Source: Caballeronia novacaledonica (lineage in GTDB: Bacteria > Pseudomonadota > Gammaproteobacteria > Burkholderiales > Burkholderiaceae). From it: DNA of 39,004 nt. Of this stretch, positions 26,629 through 34,657 are shown piece after piece (position 1 is the stretch's first letter; the number at the start of each line of letters is the position of its first letter). The stretch covers positions 1 through 39,004 of the forward strand of contig NZ_OGTP01000038.1 in NCBI RefSeq assembly GCF_900258035.1, given 5' to 3'. Under the pieces are notes generated by a model that searched no databases, was not told where the DNA came from, and saw only the letters and a program-made list of their open reading frames with translations. The position numbers and the translations under genes are program-made.

Positions 26629-27728
26629 GCGTGTCTCCCGACCTTTTGTGCGTACTGCCACGCGAGTTCGGCCATCGGCCGGGCGCGCCTGCCCGCATCG
26701 ACGGCTTGCGCGCTCGCGGCCGTGCCATCGACGACACGCTTCATGATCCCTTGCAGGATCGCGGCAATGCGGAACATGTTGTAGGCAAGGTAAAAGTTCC
26801 AATCGCCTTCGATCGCGAAGCCCGTGCGCTCGCAATACCGCTTCACGTAGGCGGCTTCGTCGGGGATGCCGAGCGCCGCCCAGTCGAGACCGGCGATGCC
26901 GCGAAACTGCGACGGATCCACATGCCACGCCATGCAGTGATACGCGAAATCGGCGAGGGGATCGCCGAGCGTCGAGAGTTCCCAGTCGAGCACGGCCAGC
27001 ACGCGCGGCTCGTCCGGATGAAAGATGAGGTTGTCGAGCCGAAAATCGCCGTGCACCACACTGACGCGCGCGCCTTGCGCCTGCGGAATGTGCTGCGGCA
27101 GCCATTCGATCAGGCGATCCATCGCGTCGATCTTCTCCGTTTCCGACGCGACGTACTGCTTGCTCCAGCGCCCGATCTGCCGCTCGAAGTAATTGCCCGG
27201 CTTGCCGTAGCCCGACAGACCGGCGGCTTCGATATCGACGGTATGAAGCGCGGCGATCACGCGATTCGTTTCGTCATAGATCGCGGCGCGTTCGGCGGGC
27301 GTCATGCCGGGCAGCGACTGATCCCACAACACGCGGCCCTGCACGAATTCCATCACGTAGAACGCGCGGCCGATCACGCTCTCGTCTTCGCACAACGCGA
27401 GCATGCGCGCGACGGGGACGCCGGTGGCAGCGAGCGCGTCCATCACGCGATACTCGCGCTCGATCGCATGCGCGGAAGGCAAAAGCTTCGCCGCGGGTCC
27501 GGGCTTCGCGCGCATCACATAGCTGTGCGCGGGCGTGACGAGCTTGAACGTCGGGTTCGACTGGCCGCCCGCGAATTGCTCGACGGTCAACGGACCCTCG
27601 AAGCCATCGACATTCGATGCGAGCCATGCCGAGAGTACATCGGTGTCGAAGCGCTGTTTGTCCTGAACCGGGCGCGTTCCTTCGAACGCGGAAAAATCGG
27701 AGTGCTTGTTCTGTCGTTCGTCCTGCAT
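26625..27728 (-). CDS. APH-like phosphotransferase, partner of the acyl-CoA dehydrogenase
   Basis: This 367-residue kinase has the aminoglycoside-phosphotransferase/choline-kinase fold. Lys75 (YVMRAKPG) should contact ATP. The catalytic loop is VVHGDFRLDN (Asp228, Asn233) and the metal-binding Asp248 lies in VLDWELSTLGDP. It is not a resistance enzyme by context: it is coupled by an ATGA overlap to an acyl-CoA dehydrogenase and belongs to the family of the ACAD10/11 kinase domain and LvaA of the Pseudomonas levulinate pathway. Members of that family phosphorylate the hydroxyl of 4-hydroxyacyl-CoAs. The same reaction is inferred here, not shown. The histidine phosphatase gene ends 22 bases upstream. 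Confidence 0.92.
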   Translation of the reverse strand: MQDERQNKHSDFSAFEGTRPVQDKQRFDTDVLSAWLASNVDGFEGPLTVEQFAGGQSNPTFKLVTPAHSYVMRAKPGPAAKLLPSAHAIEREYRVMDALAATGVPVARMLALCEDESVIGRAFYVMEFVQGRVLWDQSLPGMTPAERAAIYDETNRVIAALHTVDIEAAGLSGYGKPGNYFERQIGRWSKQYVASETEKIDAMDRLIEWLPQHIPQAQGARVSVVHGDFRLDNLIFHPDEPRVLAVLDWELSTLGDPLADFAYHCMAWHVDPSQFRGIAGLDWAALGIPDEAAYVKRYCERTGFAIEGDWNFYLAYNMFRIAAILQGIMKRVVDGTAASAQAVDAGRRARPMAELAWQYAQKVGRHA

Positions 27729-27750
27729 TGTCTCCTCCGTTGCTGCGGCG

Positions 27751-28476
27751 TCACTTCATGCCGACGGTCGTGTAGCGTACGAATTGCGCGTAGAGCAGTT
27801 CCATCGTCGTGTTGCGCACATCGGCGTGCAGCGGCGAGGGCGGCGAATGATTGATCGCATGCACGACCCAGTCGCTCGATTTGTCGCCGACGTCCAGCGC
27901 ATTGATGCAGCCCGTCGCCTGCGACAGATGCCCGAAGAACGCGCGCCCGCCGGCGGTGATCGCATGCGAGAGCAGCGCGCGATTGACGCCGCCATGCAGC
28001 ACGAGCAACACCGTGTCCCACGCGCGATCCTCGCGCAGACGCGCGACGGCGGGCAGCGTGCGGTCGAGCAACTGGCCGATCGTTTCGCCGCCGAGAAACT
28101 GCGTGTCTTCCGGCACGACGCCATCGAACACCGAGAGAAACGCGCGCTCGATATCCGTCGTCGTCAGGTCTTTGAGCTTCCCGCCGCGAATTTCCTGCCA
28201 TTCGGGCCAGATTTCCGGATCGATGGATTGACCCGTTTCCGCGAGCACGCGCCGCGCCGTTTCCACCGTGCGCGGCAATCCGCTCACGATCACGCGATCG
28301 AAGTGAATCTTCTGCGCGGCGAACTCCCGGCCCGCCGCGCTCGCTTCCTCGCGGCCGCGTTCGTTGAGCGGAACGCTTTCGGGATCGATCGCGCGGCCGC
28401 TGTCGTCGAAATACGTGACGTCGCCATGACGCATCAGAAAGATGCGGCGGCGTTTCGGCAACTCGTAATGAGCCAT
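27751..28476 (-). CDS. Histidine phosphatase superfamily protein
   Basis: This 241-residue phosphatase of the phosphoglycerate mutase-like branch has the phosphohistidine motif LMRHGDV with His17, an arginine in SGLPRTVETA and a second catalytic His in LVLHGGVNRALL. The conserved acid lies in EIRGGKL. It probably removes phosphate from a small molecule. It sits four bases after the crotonase stop and 22 bases before the kinase gene, inside the acyl-CoA degradation cluster. An opposing kinase-phosphatase pair in one operon suggests action on the same phosphorylated intermediate, but that is a guess. The substrate is unknown. Confidence 0.9.
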   Translation of the reverse strand: MAHYELPKRRRIFLMRHGDVTYFDDSGRAIDPESVPLNERGREEASAAGREFAAQKIHFDRVIVSGLPRTVETARRVLAETGQSIDPEIWPEWQEIRGGKLKDLTTTDIERAFLSVFDGVVPEDTQFLGGETIGQLLDRTLPAVARLREDRAWDTVLLVLHGGVNRALLSHAITAGGRAFFGHLSQATGCINALDVGDKSSDWVVHAINHSPPSPLHADVRNTTMELLYAQFVRYTTVGMK

Positions 28477-28479
28477 GGC

Positions 28480-29268
28480 TTAGCGATAATTCGGCTGGCG
28501 TTTTTCGAGGAACGCGGTGATGCCTTCGAGCGCATCGCCGTGATGGAGCGCATCGACGAAGCTGTCGCGTTCCATGTCGAGATGCGCGGCGAGCGGCTGC
28601 ATGGCGGCGGCATTGATCAGCGACTTGATGCGCGCCATCGCTTTCGGCGACACGCTGCCGAGATCGTCGGCCCAGGCGATGGCCGCGTCGAGCGCGATGC
28701 CTTTCTTCGTCAGCCGGTTCACGACGCCGACTTCATGCAGGCGCGCCGCGCCGATCGGCTTCGCTTCGAGCAGCACTTCGCTCGCGAGCGTGCGCGGCAG
28801 CGTGCGCGACAGGAACCACGACGCGCCGCCGTCGGGCGTGAGGCCGACGCGCGCATACGACATGACGAAGCGGGCGTCGTCGGCGGCGACGATCAGGTCG
28901 CACGCGAGCGCAAGCGAAAAGCCCGCGCCTGCAGCCGCGCCTTCGACGGCCGCGATCACCGGTTTCGTCGATGCGCGCAGCGCGCTGATCCATTCCGCCA
29001 GCAAGTCGATGCTCGCACCTTGTACCGACGGATCTTGCGCACGGTTTTCGAGCAAGCGATTCAGATTGCCGCCCGCGCAGAAGAAGTTGTCGGCGCCGGT
29101 CAGCACGATCGCGCGCACGGAGTTGTCGCGCTCCGCCGTGTTCAACGCCTCGATGCCCGCGGCGTACATGTCCGGATGCAGCGCGTTGCGCGCGCCGGGA
29201 TTGGACAACTTGAGCACGAGCGTGGTGTCGCTGCCTGCGGGACGGTCTGTCAGTAGTTCGGCGCTCAT
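28480..29268 (-). CDS. Enoyl-CoA hydratase/isomerase (crotonase) family protein
   Basis: This 262-residue crotonase has the oxyanion-hole segments CAGGNLNRL and GAAAGAGFSLALACD. By alignment from memory with rat enoyl-CoA hydratase, the two catalytic glutamates are missing: Ser118 stands for Glu144 and Tyr138 for Glu164. Instead Asp146 in VGLTPDGG matches the catalytic Asp of dienoyl-CoA isomerase and PaaG. An isomerase function on an unsaturated acyl-CoA is therefore more likely than hydration. The start overlaps the stop of the upstream 3-hydroxyacyl-CoA dehydrogenase gene (ATGA). Confidence 0.92.
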   Translation of the reverse strand: MSAELLTDRPAGSDTTLVLKLSNPGARNALHPDMYAAGIEALNTAERDNSVRAIVLTGADNFFCAGGNLNRLLENRAQDPSVQGASIDLLAEWISALRASTKPVIAAVEGAAAGAGFSLALACDLIVAADDARFVMSYARVGLTPDGGASWFLSRTLPRTLASEVLLEAKPIGAARLHEVGVVNRLTKKGIALDAAIAWADDLGSVSPKAMARIKSLINAAAMQPLAAHLDMERDSFVDALHHGDALEGITAFLEKRQPNYR

Positions 29269-30806
29269 CTGAGCTCCTCGATATGGGTAAGCGAAAGTCC
29301 GAGCTGCGCGCGCCGCGTGAGCCAGGGCGCCGGCCGGTAGCGCGGGTCGCCGAGTACGGCGTACATATTGCGCAGAATCGTCAGAATAGTCGTCGCGCCG
29401 ATGACATCGCCGAGCGCGAGCGGGCCGTGCGGATAACCGAGGCCGAGCATCACCGCGAGGTCGATGTCCTCGGGCGTCGCGATGCCTTGCTGCGCGATAT
29501 CGCAGCCGATGTTCACGATCGTCGCCACGACACGCTGCGCGACGAAGCCGGTCGAATCGCGGATCACGCTGACGGGCACGCCGTCGAAGGAGAAGAGCGC
29601 GTGCGCGTCGTCGCGCATGGCGGTCGCGGTCGCGGGCGTCGTCATGATGGTGCGGCGCGCGACGGTGTCGAGCGGAAAAAGCGTATCGACGGCGACGACG
29701 CGCGTGGCGTCGAGATGTTCGTTGACGGCGGCGGTCGTTGCGTCGAGGCCGAGCGGCGTCACGATGATGAGCGAACCCGGCTCGGGCGTGTGGCCGCCGT
29801 CGATGTGCACGGAGCAATCGCATTGGGCGATCAGCTTCAGCACTTCCTCGCGCCCGGCGTGCGATGCGCGGCTGATCCACACGCGCGTCGGCAGTTGCGT
29901 GGGCGCGGCGGGTTCCGGCGGCACGTCCGGCTTGCCGTCGACATAACGATAAAACCCTTCGCCCGCTTTCCGCCCGATGAGGCCGCCCGCGAGCCGCATG
30001 CCGGTGATCGGCGACGGCCTGAAGCGCGGTTCCTCATAGAACTGGTGATAAATCGATTCCATCACCGGATGCGAGACGTCGAGCGCGGTGAGATCGAGCA
30101 ATTCGAACGGCCCGAGGCGAAAGCCCGCCTGCTCGCGCATGATGCGGTCGATGTCCTCGAAGCTCGCGACGCCTTCGCTCGCCACGCGCAGGCCTTCGGT
30201 GTTCATGCCGCGCCCGGCGTGATTGACGATGAAGCCCGGCATGTCCTTCGCGCGCACCGGCGTGTGGCCCATGCGGCGCGCGAGGTCCGTCAGCGCATCG
30301 CCGGCGCGCGGGTCGCCGCGCAGGCCGTCGATGACCTCGACGACACGCATCAGCGGCACCGGATTGAAGAAGTGAAAGCCCGCGACGCGTTCCGGACGCG
30401 CGCAGCCGGCGGCGATCGCGGTGATCGACAGCGACGACGTATTCGACGCCAGAATGCAGTGCTCGCCGACTACCGCTTCGAGTTCGCGGAACAGCTCGCG
30501 CTTGATGTCGAGATTCTCGACGATCGCCTCGACGATGGCGTCGCAAGCGGACAGCTCGCTCGTGTCGCGCGCATCGCGGATGCGCGCGAGCGCCGCGTGC
30601 GCGTCGGCTTCCTTGAGCTTGTTTTTGGCGGTGAGCTTCGCGAACGTCTCCGACAAATACGCGCGCGCGGCGGCGAGCGCTTTCGGATTCGTATCGAAGA
30701 GATGCACGTTCAGCCCGCCGAGCGCCGCGATCTGCGCGATGCCGCGCCCCATCGCGCCGCTGCCGACGATACCGAGCGTCTCGATCCTGTATTCGTGCTG
30801 ACTCAT
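29265..30806 (-). CDS. 3-hydroxyacyl-CoA dehydrogenase, two C-terminal domains (PaaH-like)
   Basis: This NAD-dependent enzyme (513 residues) oxidises a 3-hydroxyacyl-CoA to the 3-oxoacyl-CoA. The N-terminal Rossmann domain has GIVGSGAMGRGIAQIA at about 12-27. The catalytic His145 lies in FHFFNPVPLMRVVEV together with Glu157, and the SNTSSLSI stretch is intact. Two C-terminal helical 3HCDH domains follow (DMPGFIVNHAGRGMNTE and DSTGFVAQRVVATIVN), as in the phenylacetate-pathway enzyme PaaH/PaaC and in PHB-type homologues. No other phenylacetate genes are visible, so the name is not transferred. It overlaps the crotonase gene by four bases; the aminotransferase gene ends 44 bases upstream. Confidence 0.93.
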   Translation of the reverse strand: MSQHEYRIETLGIVGSGAMGRGIAQIAALGGLNVHLFDTNPKALAAARAYLSETFAKLTAKNKLKEADAHAALARIRDARDTSELSACDAIVEAIVENLDIKRELFRELEAVVGEHCILASNTSSLSITAIAAGCARPERVAGFHFFNPVPLMRVVEVIDGLRGDPRAGDALTDLARRMGHTPVRAKDMPGFIVNHAGRGMNTEGLRVASEGVASFEDIDRIMREQAGFRLGPFELLDLTALDVSHPVMESIYHQFYEEPRFRPSPITGMRLAGGLIGRKAGEGFYRYVDGKPDVPPEPAAPTQLPTRVWISRASHAGREEVLKLIAQCDCSVHIDGGHTPEPGSLIIVTPLGLDATTAAVNEHLDATRVVAVDTLFPLDTVARRTIMTTPATATAMRDDAHALFSFDGVPVSVIRDSTGFVAQRVVATIVNIGCDIAQQGIATPEDIDLAVMLGLGYPHGPLALGDVIGATTILTILRNMYAVLGDPRYRPAPWLTRRAQLGLSLTHIEELR

Positions 30807-30850
30807 GATGCGGCTCTGCTCCTGAAGGATGGGACCGCGCGCAGCTTCAC

Positions 30851-32035
30851 TCAGAGTTTCGCGAGACGTTCGAGCGCGAGCGCGAGCGTTTCTTCTTTCT
30901 TCGCGAAGCAGAAGCGCACGACGCCCGATTCATGGCTCTCGTGATAGAACGCCGACACGGGAATCGCGGCCACGCCGATTTCGCTCGTGAGCCATTGCGA
31001 AAACTCCGCTTCGGGCATGTCGCTGATCTTCGAATAATCGACGCACTGGAAATACGTGCCGTCGCAAGGCAGAAGCGAGAAGCGCGTGTTCGCGAGACCG
31101 GCGCGGAAGAAGTCGCGCTTCTGCTGATAGAACGCGGACAGTTCCAGATACGGCTTCGGATCTTCGAGATAGTGCGCAAGGCCGATCTGCATCGGCGTGT
31201 TCACCGTGAACACGTTGAACTGATGCACCTTGCGGAATTCGGCGGTGAGCGCGGCGGGCGCGGCCACGTAGCCCACTTTCCAGCCGGTCACGTGAAAGGT
31301 CTTGCCGAAGCTCGACACGACGAAGCTGCGTTTGGCCAGTTCCGGATAGCGCGCGACGCTTTCGTGCGGTGCGCCGTCGTAGACCATGTGCTCGTAGACT
31401 TCGTCGGAGACGATCAGCACGCTGGTGTCGCGCACGATTTCTTCGAGCTTTTTCATGTCCTCGACGCGCCACACGCGGCCGGTCGGATTGTGCGGCGTGT
31501 TGATCATGAGGAGCCGCGTCTTCGGCGTGATCGCGGCGGCGATCTTGTCGAAGGGCAGCGCGTAGTCGGGCGCTTCGAGCGACACGAACACCGGCTTGCC
31601 GCCCGCGAGTTCGATCGACGGCACGTAGCTGTCGTACATCGGCTCGATGACGATGACTTCGTCGCCCGGATGCACGCAGCACAGAATGGCCGTGAGCAGC
31701 GCCTGCGTCGCGCCGGCGGTCACGGTGATCTCCGCGTCCGGATCGTAGGCGCGGCCGTAGAGCGCGTCGATCTTGCGCGCGATCGCGCGGCGCAAGGGCG
31801 CGGCGCCCGCCATCGGCGGATATTGATTGTGGCCGTCGCGCATGGCGCCGGCGACCGCATCGACGATGCGCGCATCGCAGTCGAAATCGGGGAAACCCTG
31901 ACCGAGATTCACCGCGCCTTTTTGCGTCGCGAGCGCGCTCATCACGGTGAAGATGGTCGTGCCCACATTGGGCAGACGCGACGGGAAGGAGAGCTCGGGC
32001 GGTGTCGGCGGCAGTTCGTGCGTGGCGTTCATCAT
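30851..32035 (-). CDS. Class I/II pyridoxal-phosphate aminotransferase, methionine aminotransferase-like
   Basis: This fold-type I aminotransferase (394 residues) has PLP-binding Lys245 in SSFGKTFHVTGWKVGY, Asn183 in NTPHNPTG and the Asp211/Tyr214 pair in VSDEVYEH. The N-terminal VNLGQGFPDF and HNQYPPMAG match the YbdL/kynurenine aminotransferase-like subgroup, which uses methionine and other bulky amino acids. An N-terminal Met-Met leaves the exact start open by one codon. It lies between the PIN gene (42 bases upstream) and the hydroxyacyl-CoA dehydrogenase gene. Producing a 2-oxo acid could link it to the acyl-CoA steps downstream, but that is inference. Confidence 0.92.
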   Translation of the reverse strand: MMNATHELPPTPPELSFPSRLPNVGTTIFTVMSALATQKGAVNLGQGFPDFDCDARIVDAVAGAMRDGHNQYPPMAGAAPLRRAIARKIDALYGRAYDPDAEITVTAGATQALLTAILCCVHPGDEVIVIEPMYDSYVPSIELAGGKPVFVSLEAPDYALPFDKIAAAITPKTRLLMINTPHNPTGRVWRVEDMKKLEEIVRDTSVLIVSDEVYEHMVYDGAPHESVARYPELAKRSFVVSSFGKTFHVTGWKVGYVAAPAALTAEFRKVHQFNVFTVNTPMQIGLAHYLEDPKPYLELSAFYQQKRDFFRAGLANTRFSLLPCDGTYFQCVDYSKISDMPEAEFSQWLTSEIGVAAIPVSAFYHESHESGVVRFCFAKKEETLALALERLAKL

Positions 32036-32077
32036 GATGTGGACGTGAAATAGGCTCGCGACTATTTTAAGACAGCA

Positions 32078-32554
32078 TCAGCCGATGGCCGCCTGCGCTT
32101 CGAATTCGAGCACGAACGGTTTCGGTTCTGCGATGCGAAAGGCGAAGTCGCGCGCGACGCGGCGCGCGAGCTTCAGCACCGCGCGATCTTTCGAGACGAG
32201 CCATTCGGCACCCGACGCGTGCGCGAGTTCGAGAAACTTCTGGTCGTCGCGGTCGCGGCATTTCGGCAGCGGGCGTTCGCCTTCGCCGACGGTCGCGGCG
32301 ACGAGCGTCGACAGGCGCGCGACGGTCGCGAGCGCGGCCGTTTTGTCGACCTCCATGCGCACGAACTGCGGATAGTCGAGCACGCGGGTGAGTTCGCGCA
32401 GGCAGCGCTCGTCGATCAGCGCTTCGAGCGTGCGGGCTTCGAGGGCCGCGAGAATCGGGCGCGTGGCGGGGTCGTCGAATACGAGGATGTCGATCCACAC
32501 ATTCGAATCGAGCACCACGCGCATCGGCGGCAGCGGCGCGGCGGAATTGTCCAT
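32078..32554 (-). CDS. PIN-domain protein, putative toxin of the toxin-antitoxin type
   Basis: This 158-residue protein carries a PIN nuclease domain: VVLDSNVWIDILVFDDP with Asp16, a central acidic residue in CLRELTRVLDYPQF, and CRDRDDQKFLELA with the later metal-binding acids, then AEWLVSKDRAVL. PIN proteins cut RNA in a metal-dependent manner. No antitoxin gene is present on either side: it is the first gene of the minus-strand cluster and faces yaaA after 56 bases. The start is uncertain (ATG 32554, TTG 32563, or Met11, which matches many relatives). Confidence 0.85.
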   Translation of the reverse strand: MDNSAAPLPPMRVVLDSNVWIDILVFDDPATRPILAALEARTLEALIDERCLRELTRVLDYPQFVRMEVDKTAALATVARLSTLVAATVGEGERPLPKCRDRDDQKFLELAHASGAEWLVSKDRAVLKLARRVARDFAFRIAEPKPFVLEFEAQAAIG

Positions 32555-32610
32555 TCGATACAATCAGGGGTTTATGCCAAAGATCGTCGGCGGCATGCCG
32601 GCGAGCCTCC

Positions 32611-33390
32611 ATGATAATCGTTCTCTCTCCCGCCAAATCGCTCGACTACGAGACGCCTGCTCATATCAAGAAGCACACGCTGCCGCAATTCGTCGATGAA
32701 GCCGCCGAGCTGATCCACGGGCTGCGCGAACTCTCGCCGCAGCAGATCGGCGGCATGATGGGCATTTCGGACCAGCTCGCCGCGCTGAATTTTCAGCGTT
32801 ACGCGGACTGGTCGAAGACGTTCGATGCGCGCAATTCCAAGCAGGCGGTGCTCGCGTTCAACGGCGACGTGTATGAAGGCTTCGCCGCGAAGACGCTCTC
32901 GTCGAGCGATCTCGATTTCGCGCAGAACCACGTGCGCGTATTGTCGGGACTGTACGGTTTGCTGCGGCCGCTCGATTTGCTGCAGCCGTATCGCCTCGAA
33001 ATGGGCACGAGATTCCCGAACGCACGCGGCAAGGATTTGTACGCGTTCTGGGGCGAGCGCATCACGTCGGCGCTCAACGAACAGTTGAAGAAGCAGCGCG
33101 GCGCGCGCGTGCTGGTGAATTGCGCGTCGGAAGAATATTTCAAGTCGGTCAAGCCGAAGCTGCTTGCCGCGCCGGTCGTCTCGCCGGTCTTCGAGGACTG
33201 GAAGGGCGGACGCTACAAGATCATCAGCTTTCACGCGAAGCGCGCGCGCGGCCTGATGGCGCGCTATGCGGTCGAGAACCGCGTCGACGAGCCGGGAGCG
33301 CTCAAAGGCTTCGACAGCGAAGGCTACAGGTTCGACGCGAAGGCGTCGAACGACACGACATACGTATTTCGTCGCCGCATCGGGGAATGA
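32611..33390 (+). CDS. yaaA: Peroxide stress protein YaaA
   Basis: This 259-residue protein of the YaaA/UPF0246 family lowers free intracellular iron and limits DNA damage during peroxide stress in E. coli; it binds DNA in vitro. The sequence starts MIIVLSPAKSLDYETP, contains FNGDVYEGF and LSGLYGLLRPLDLLQPYRLEMG, and ends with FHAKRARGLMARY and GYRFD, all strongly conserved. The start at 32611 matches the usual N-terminus. It is divergent from the PIN gene and lies 32 bases before the carboxypeptidase gene. In E. coli it is controlled by OxyR; no OxyR site was recognised here. Confidence 0.96.
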   Translation: MIIVLSPAKSLDYETPAHIKKHTLPQFVDEAAELIHGLRELSPQQIGGMMGISDQLAALNFQRYADWSKTFDARNSKQAVLAFNGDVYEGFAAKTLSSSDLDFAQNHVRVLSGLYGLLRPLDLLQPYRLEMGTRFPNARGKDLYAFWGERITSALNEQLKKQRGARVLVNCASEEYFKSVKPKLLAAPVVSPVFEDWKGGRYKIISFHAKRARGLMARYAVENRVDEPGALKGFDSEGYRFDAKASNDTTYVFRRRIGE

Positions 33391-33422
33391 GGCCCGCGCG
33401 GCAAGCAAGCAAGGACACGCAG

Positions 33423-34583
33423 ATGACACTCTCCATTTCAAGCAACTTCGACGCGGGCGCGATCGAAGTCCTCAACACCGACGATCCCGCCGACATCCGG
33501 CTGCGCATTCGTCCCGATTCGCATGCCGATTTCGCGCAATGGTTTTACTTTCGCGTGTCCGGCGCGCGCGGCGAGCGCCTCGTGATGACTTTCGAGAACG
33601 CGGCGCAGTGCGCATTTCCGGAAGGCTGGCGCGACTACGAAGCGGTCGCGAGCTATGACCGCGTGAACTGGTTCCGCGTATCGACGGAGTACGACGGCCA
33701 GGTGATGAAGATCGATCACACTCCGGATTTCGACCGTATCTATTACGCGTACTTCGAGCCGTACAGCGAGGAGCGCCACTCGGAATTTCTCGGCGCGGTT
33801 CAGCAGATGCCGCTCGCGACGCTGACCGAACTCGGCAGCACGGTGCAGGGCCGCCCGATGTCGGTGCTCTCGCTCGGCATCCCGGACTTCGGCGACGCCG
33901 AGCCGAAGAAGAAAGTCTGGATCATCGCGCGCCAGCATCCGGGCGAGACGATGGCGGAATGGTTCGTCGAAGGGCTCGTGAAGCGGCTCGCGGGCTTCGG
34001 CGACTGGGCGGGCGATCCGGTTGCGCGCGCGCTTTTCGAGCGGGCCATCTTCCACATCGTGCCGAACATGAATCCCGACGGCAGCGTACTCGGCAACCTG
34101 CGCACCAACGCGGCGGGCGCGAACCTGAATCGCGAGTGGATGGAGCCGAGCGCGGCGCGCAGCCCGGAAGTGCTTGCTGTGCGCGAGGCGATCGCGGAGA
34201 CCGGCTGCGACCTGTTCTTCGATATCCACGGCGACGAAGCCATTCCCTACGTGTTCGTCGCCGGATCGGAGATGCTGCCGGGCTTCACTCCGGAGCAGGC
34301 GAAGGAGCAGAAGGCGTTCGTCGAGTTCTTCAAGCAGGCGAGTCCGGATTTCCAGGACGTGTACGGCTACGAGTCGAGCAAGTATCAGACGGATGCGCTG
34401 AAGCTCGCGTCGAAGTACATTGGCAACGAGTACAAGTGCCTGTCGCTCACGCTCGAGATGCCGTTCAAGGACAACGCGAATTTGCCGGACGAGAGCGTCG
34501 GCTGGAACGGTGCGCGTAGCGCGGCGCTGGGCGCATCGATGTTGCAGGCCATTTTGTGGCATCTGCAGTCGACCGGCGAGTGA
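33423..34583 (+). CDS. M14 family zinc carboxypeptidase, cytosolic carboxypeptidase-like
   Basis: This 386-residue metallopeptidase has an N-terminal beta-sandwich domain (about 1-125), as found in cytosolic carboxypeptidases, followed by the M14 catalytic domain. Zinc ligands are His172 and Glu175 (RQHPGET) and His269 (FFDIHGDEA). Substrate-binding features are MNPDGS at about 216-221 and NLNREW at 234-239, and the catalytic Glu is in LTLEMPF near 350. No signal peptide is seen, so it should act in the cytoplasm. In eukaryotes such enzymes remove C-terminal or side-chain glutamates; the bacterial substrate is unknown. The ATG at 33423 follows yaaA closely. Confidence 0.93.
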   Translation: MTLSISSNFDAGAIEVLNTDDPADIRLRIRPDSHADFAQWFYFRVSGARGERLVMTFENAAQCAFPEGWRDYEAVASYDRVNWFRVSTEYDGQVMKIDHTPDFDRIYYAYFEPYSEERHSEFLGAVQQMPLATLTELGSTVQGRPMSVLSLGIPDFGDAEPKKKVWIIARQHPGETMAEWFVEGLVKRLAGFGDWAGDPVARALFERAIFHIVPNMNPDGSVLGNLRTNAAGANLNREWMEPSAARSPEVLAVREAIAETGCDLFFDIHGDEAIPYVFVAGSEMLPGFTPEQAKEQKAFVEFFKQASPDFQDVYGYESSKYQTDALKLASKYIGNEYKCLSLTLEMPFKDNANLPDESVGWNGARSAALGASMLQAILWHLQSTGE

Positions 34584-34587
34584 AGTA

Positions 34588-34624
34588 AAAAGGGCGTGGC
34601 CACTTCCTGTGGCCACGCCCTTTT
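34588..34624. terminator. Bidirectional terminator
   Basis: A perfect 16-bp stem (34588-34603 with 34609-34624) with a TTCCT loop and A-run/T-run on its two sides. It serves the carboxypeptidase gene on the plus strand and the secreted-protein gene on the minus strand, whose 3' ends face each other. Confidence 0.95.
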
Positions 34625-34657
34625 CCGATCGTATCTTCGTCGCGGTGAAGGAATGGG

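Noticed and set aside
26625..27728. Aminoglycoside resistance gene
   Set aside because: The fold is that of aminoglycoside phosphotransferases, but the coupling to an acyl-CoA dehydrogenase and the family pattern point to acyl-CoA metabolism.
29265..30806. Phenylacetate degradation operon
   Set aside because: The hydroxyacyl-CoA dehydrogenase is PaaH-like and the crotonase PaaG-like, but the ring-oxygenase, ligase and thiolase genes of that pathway are absent.
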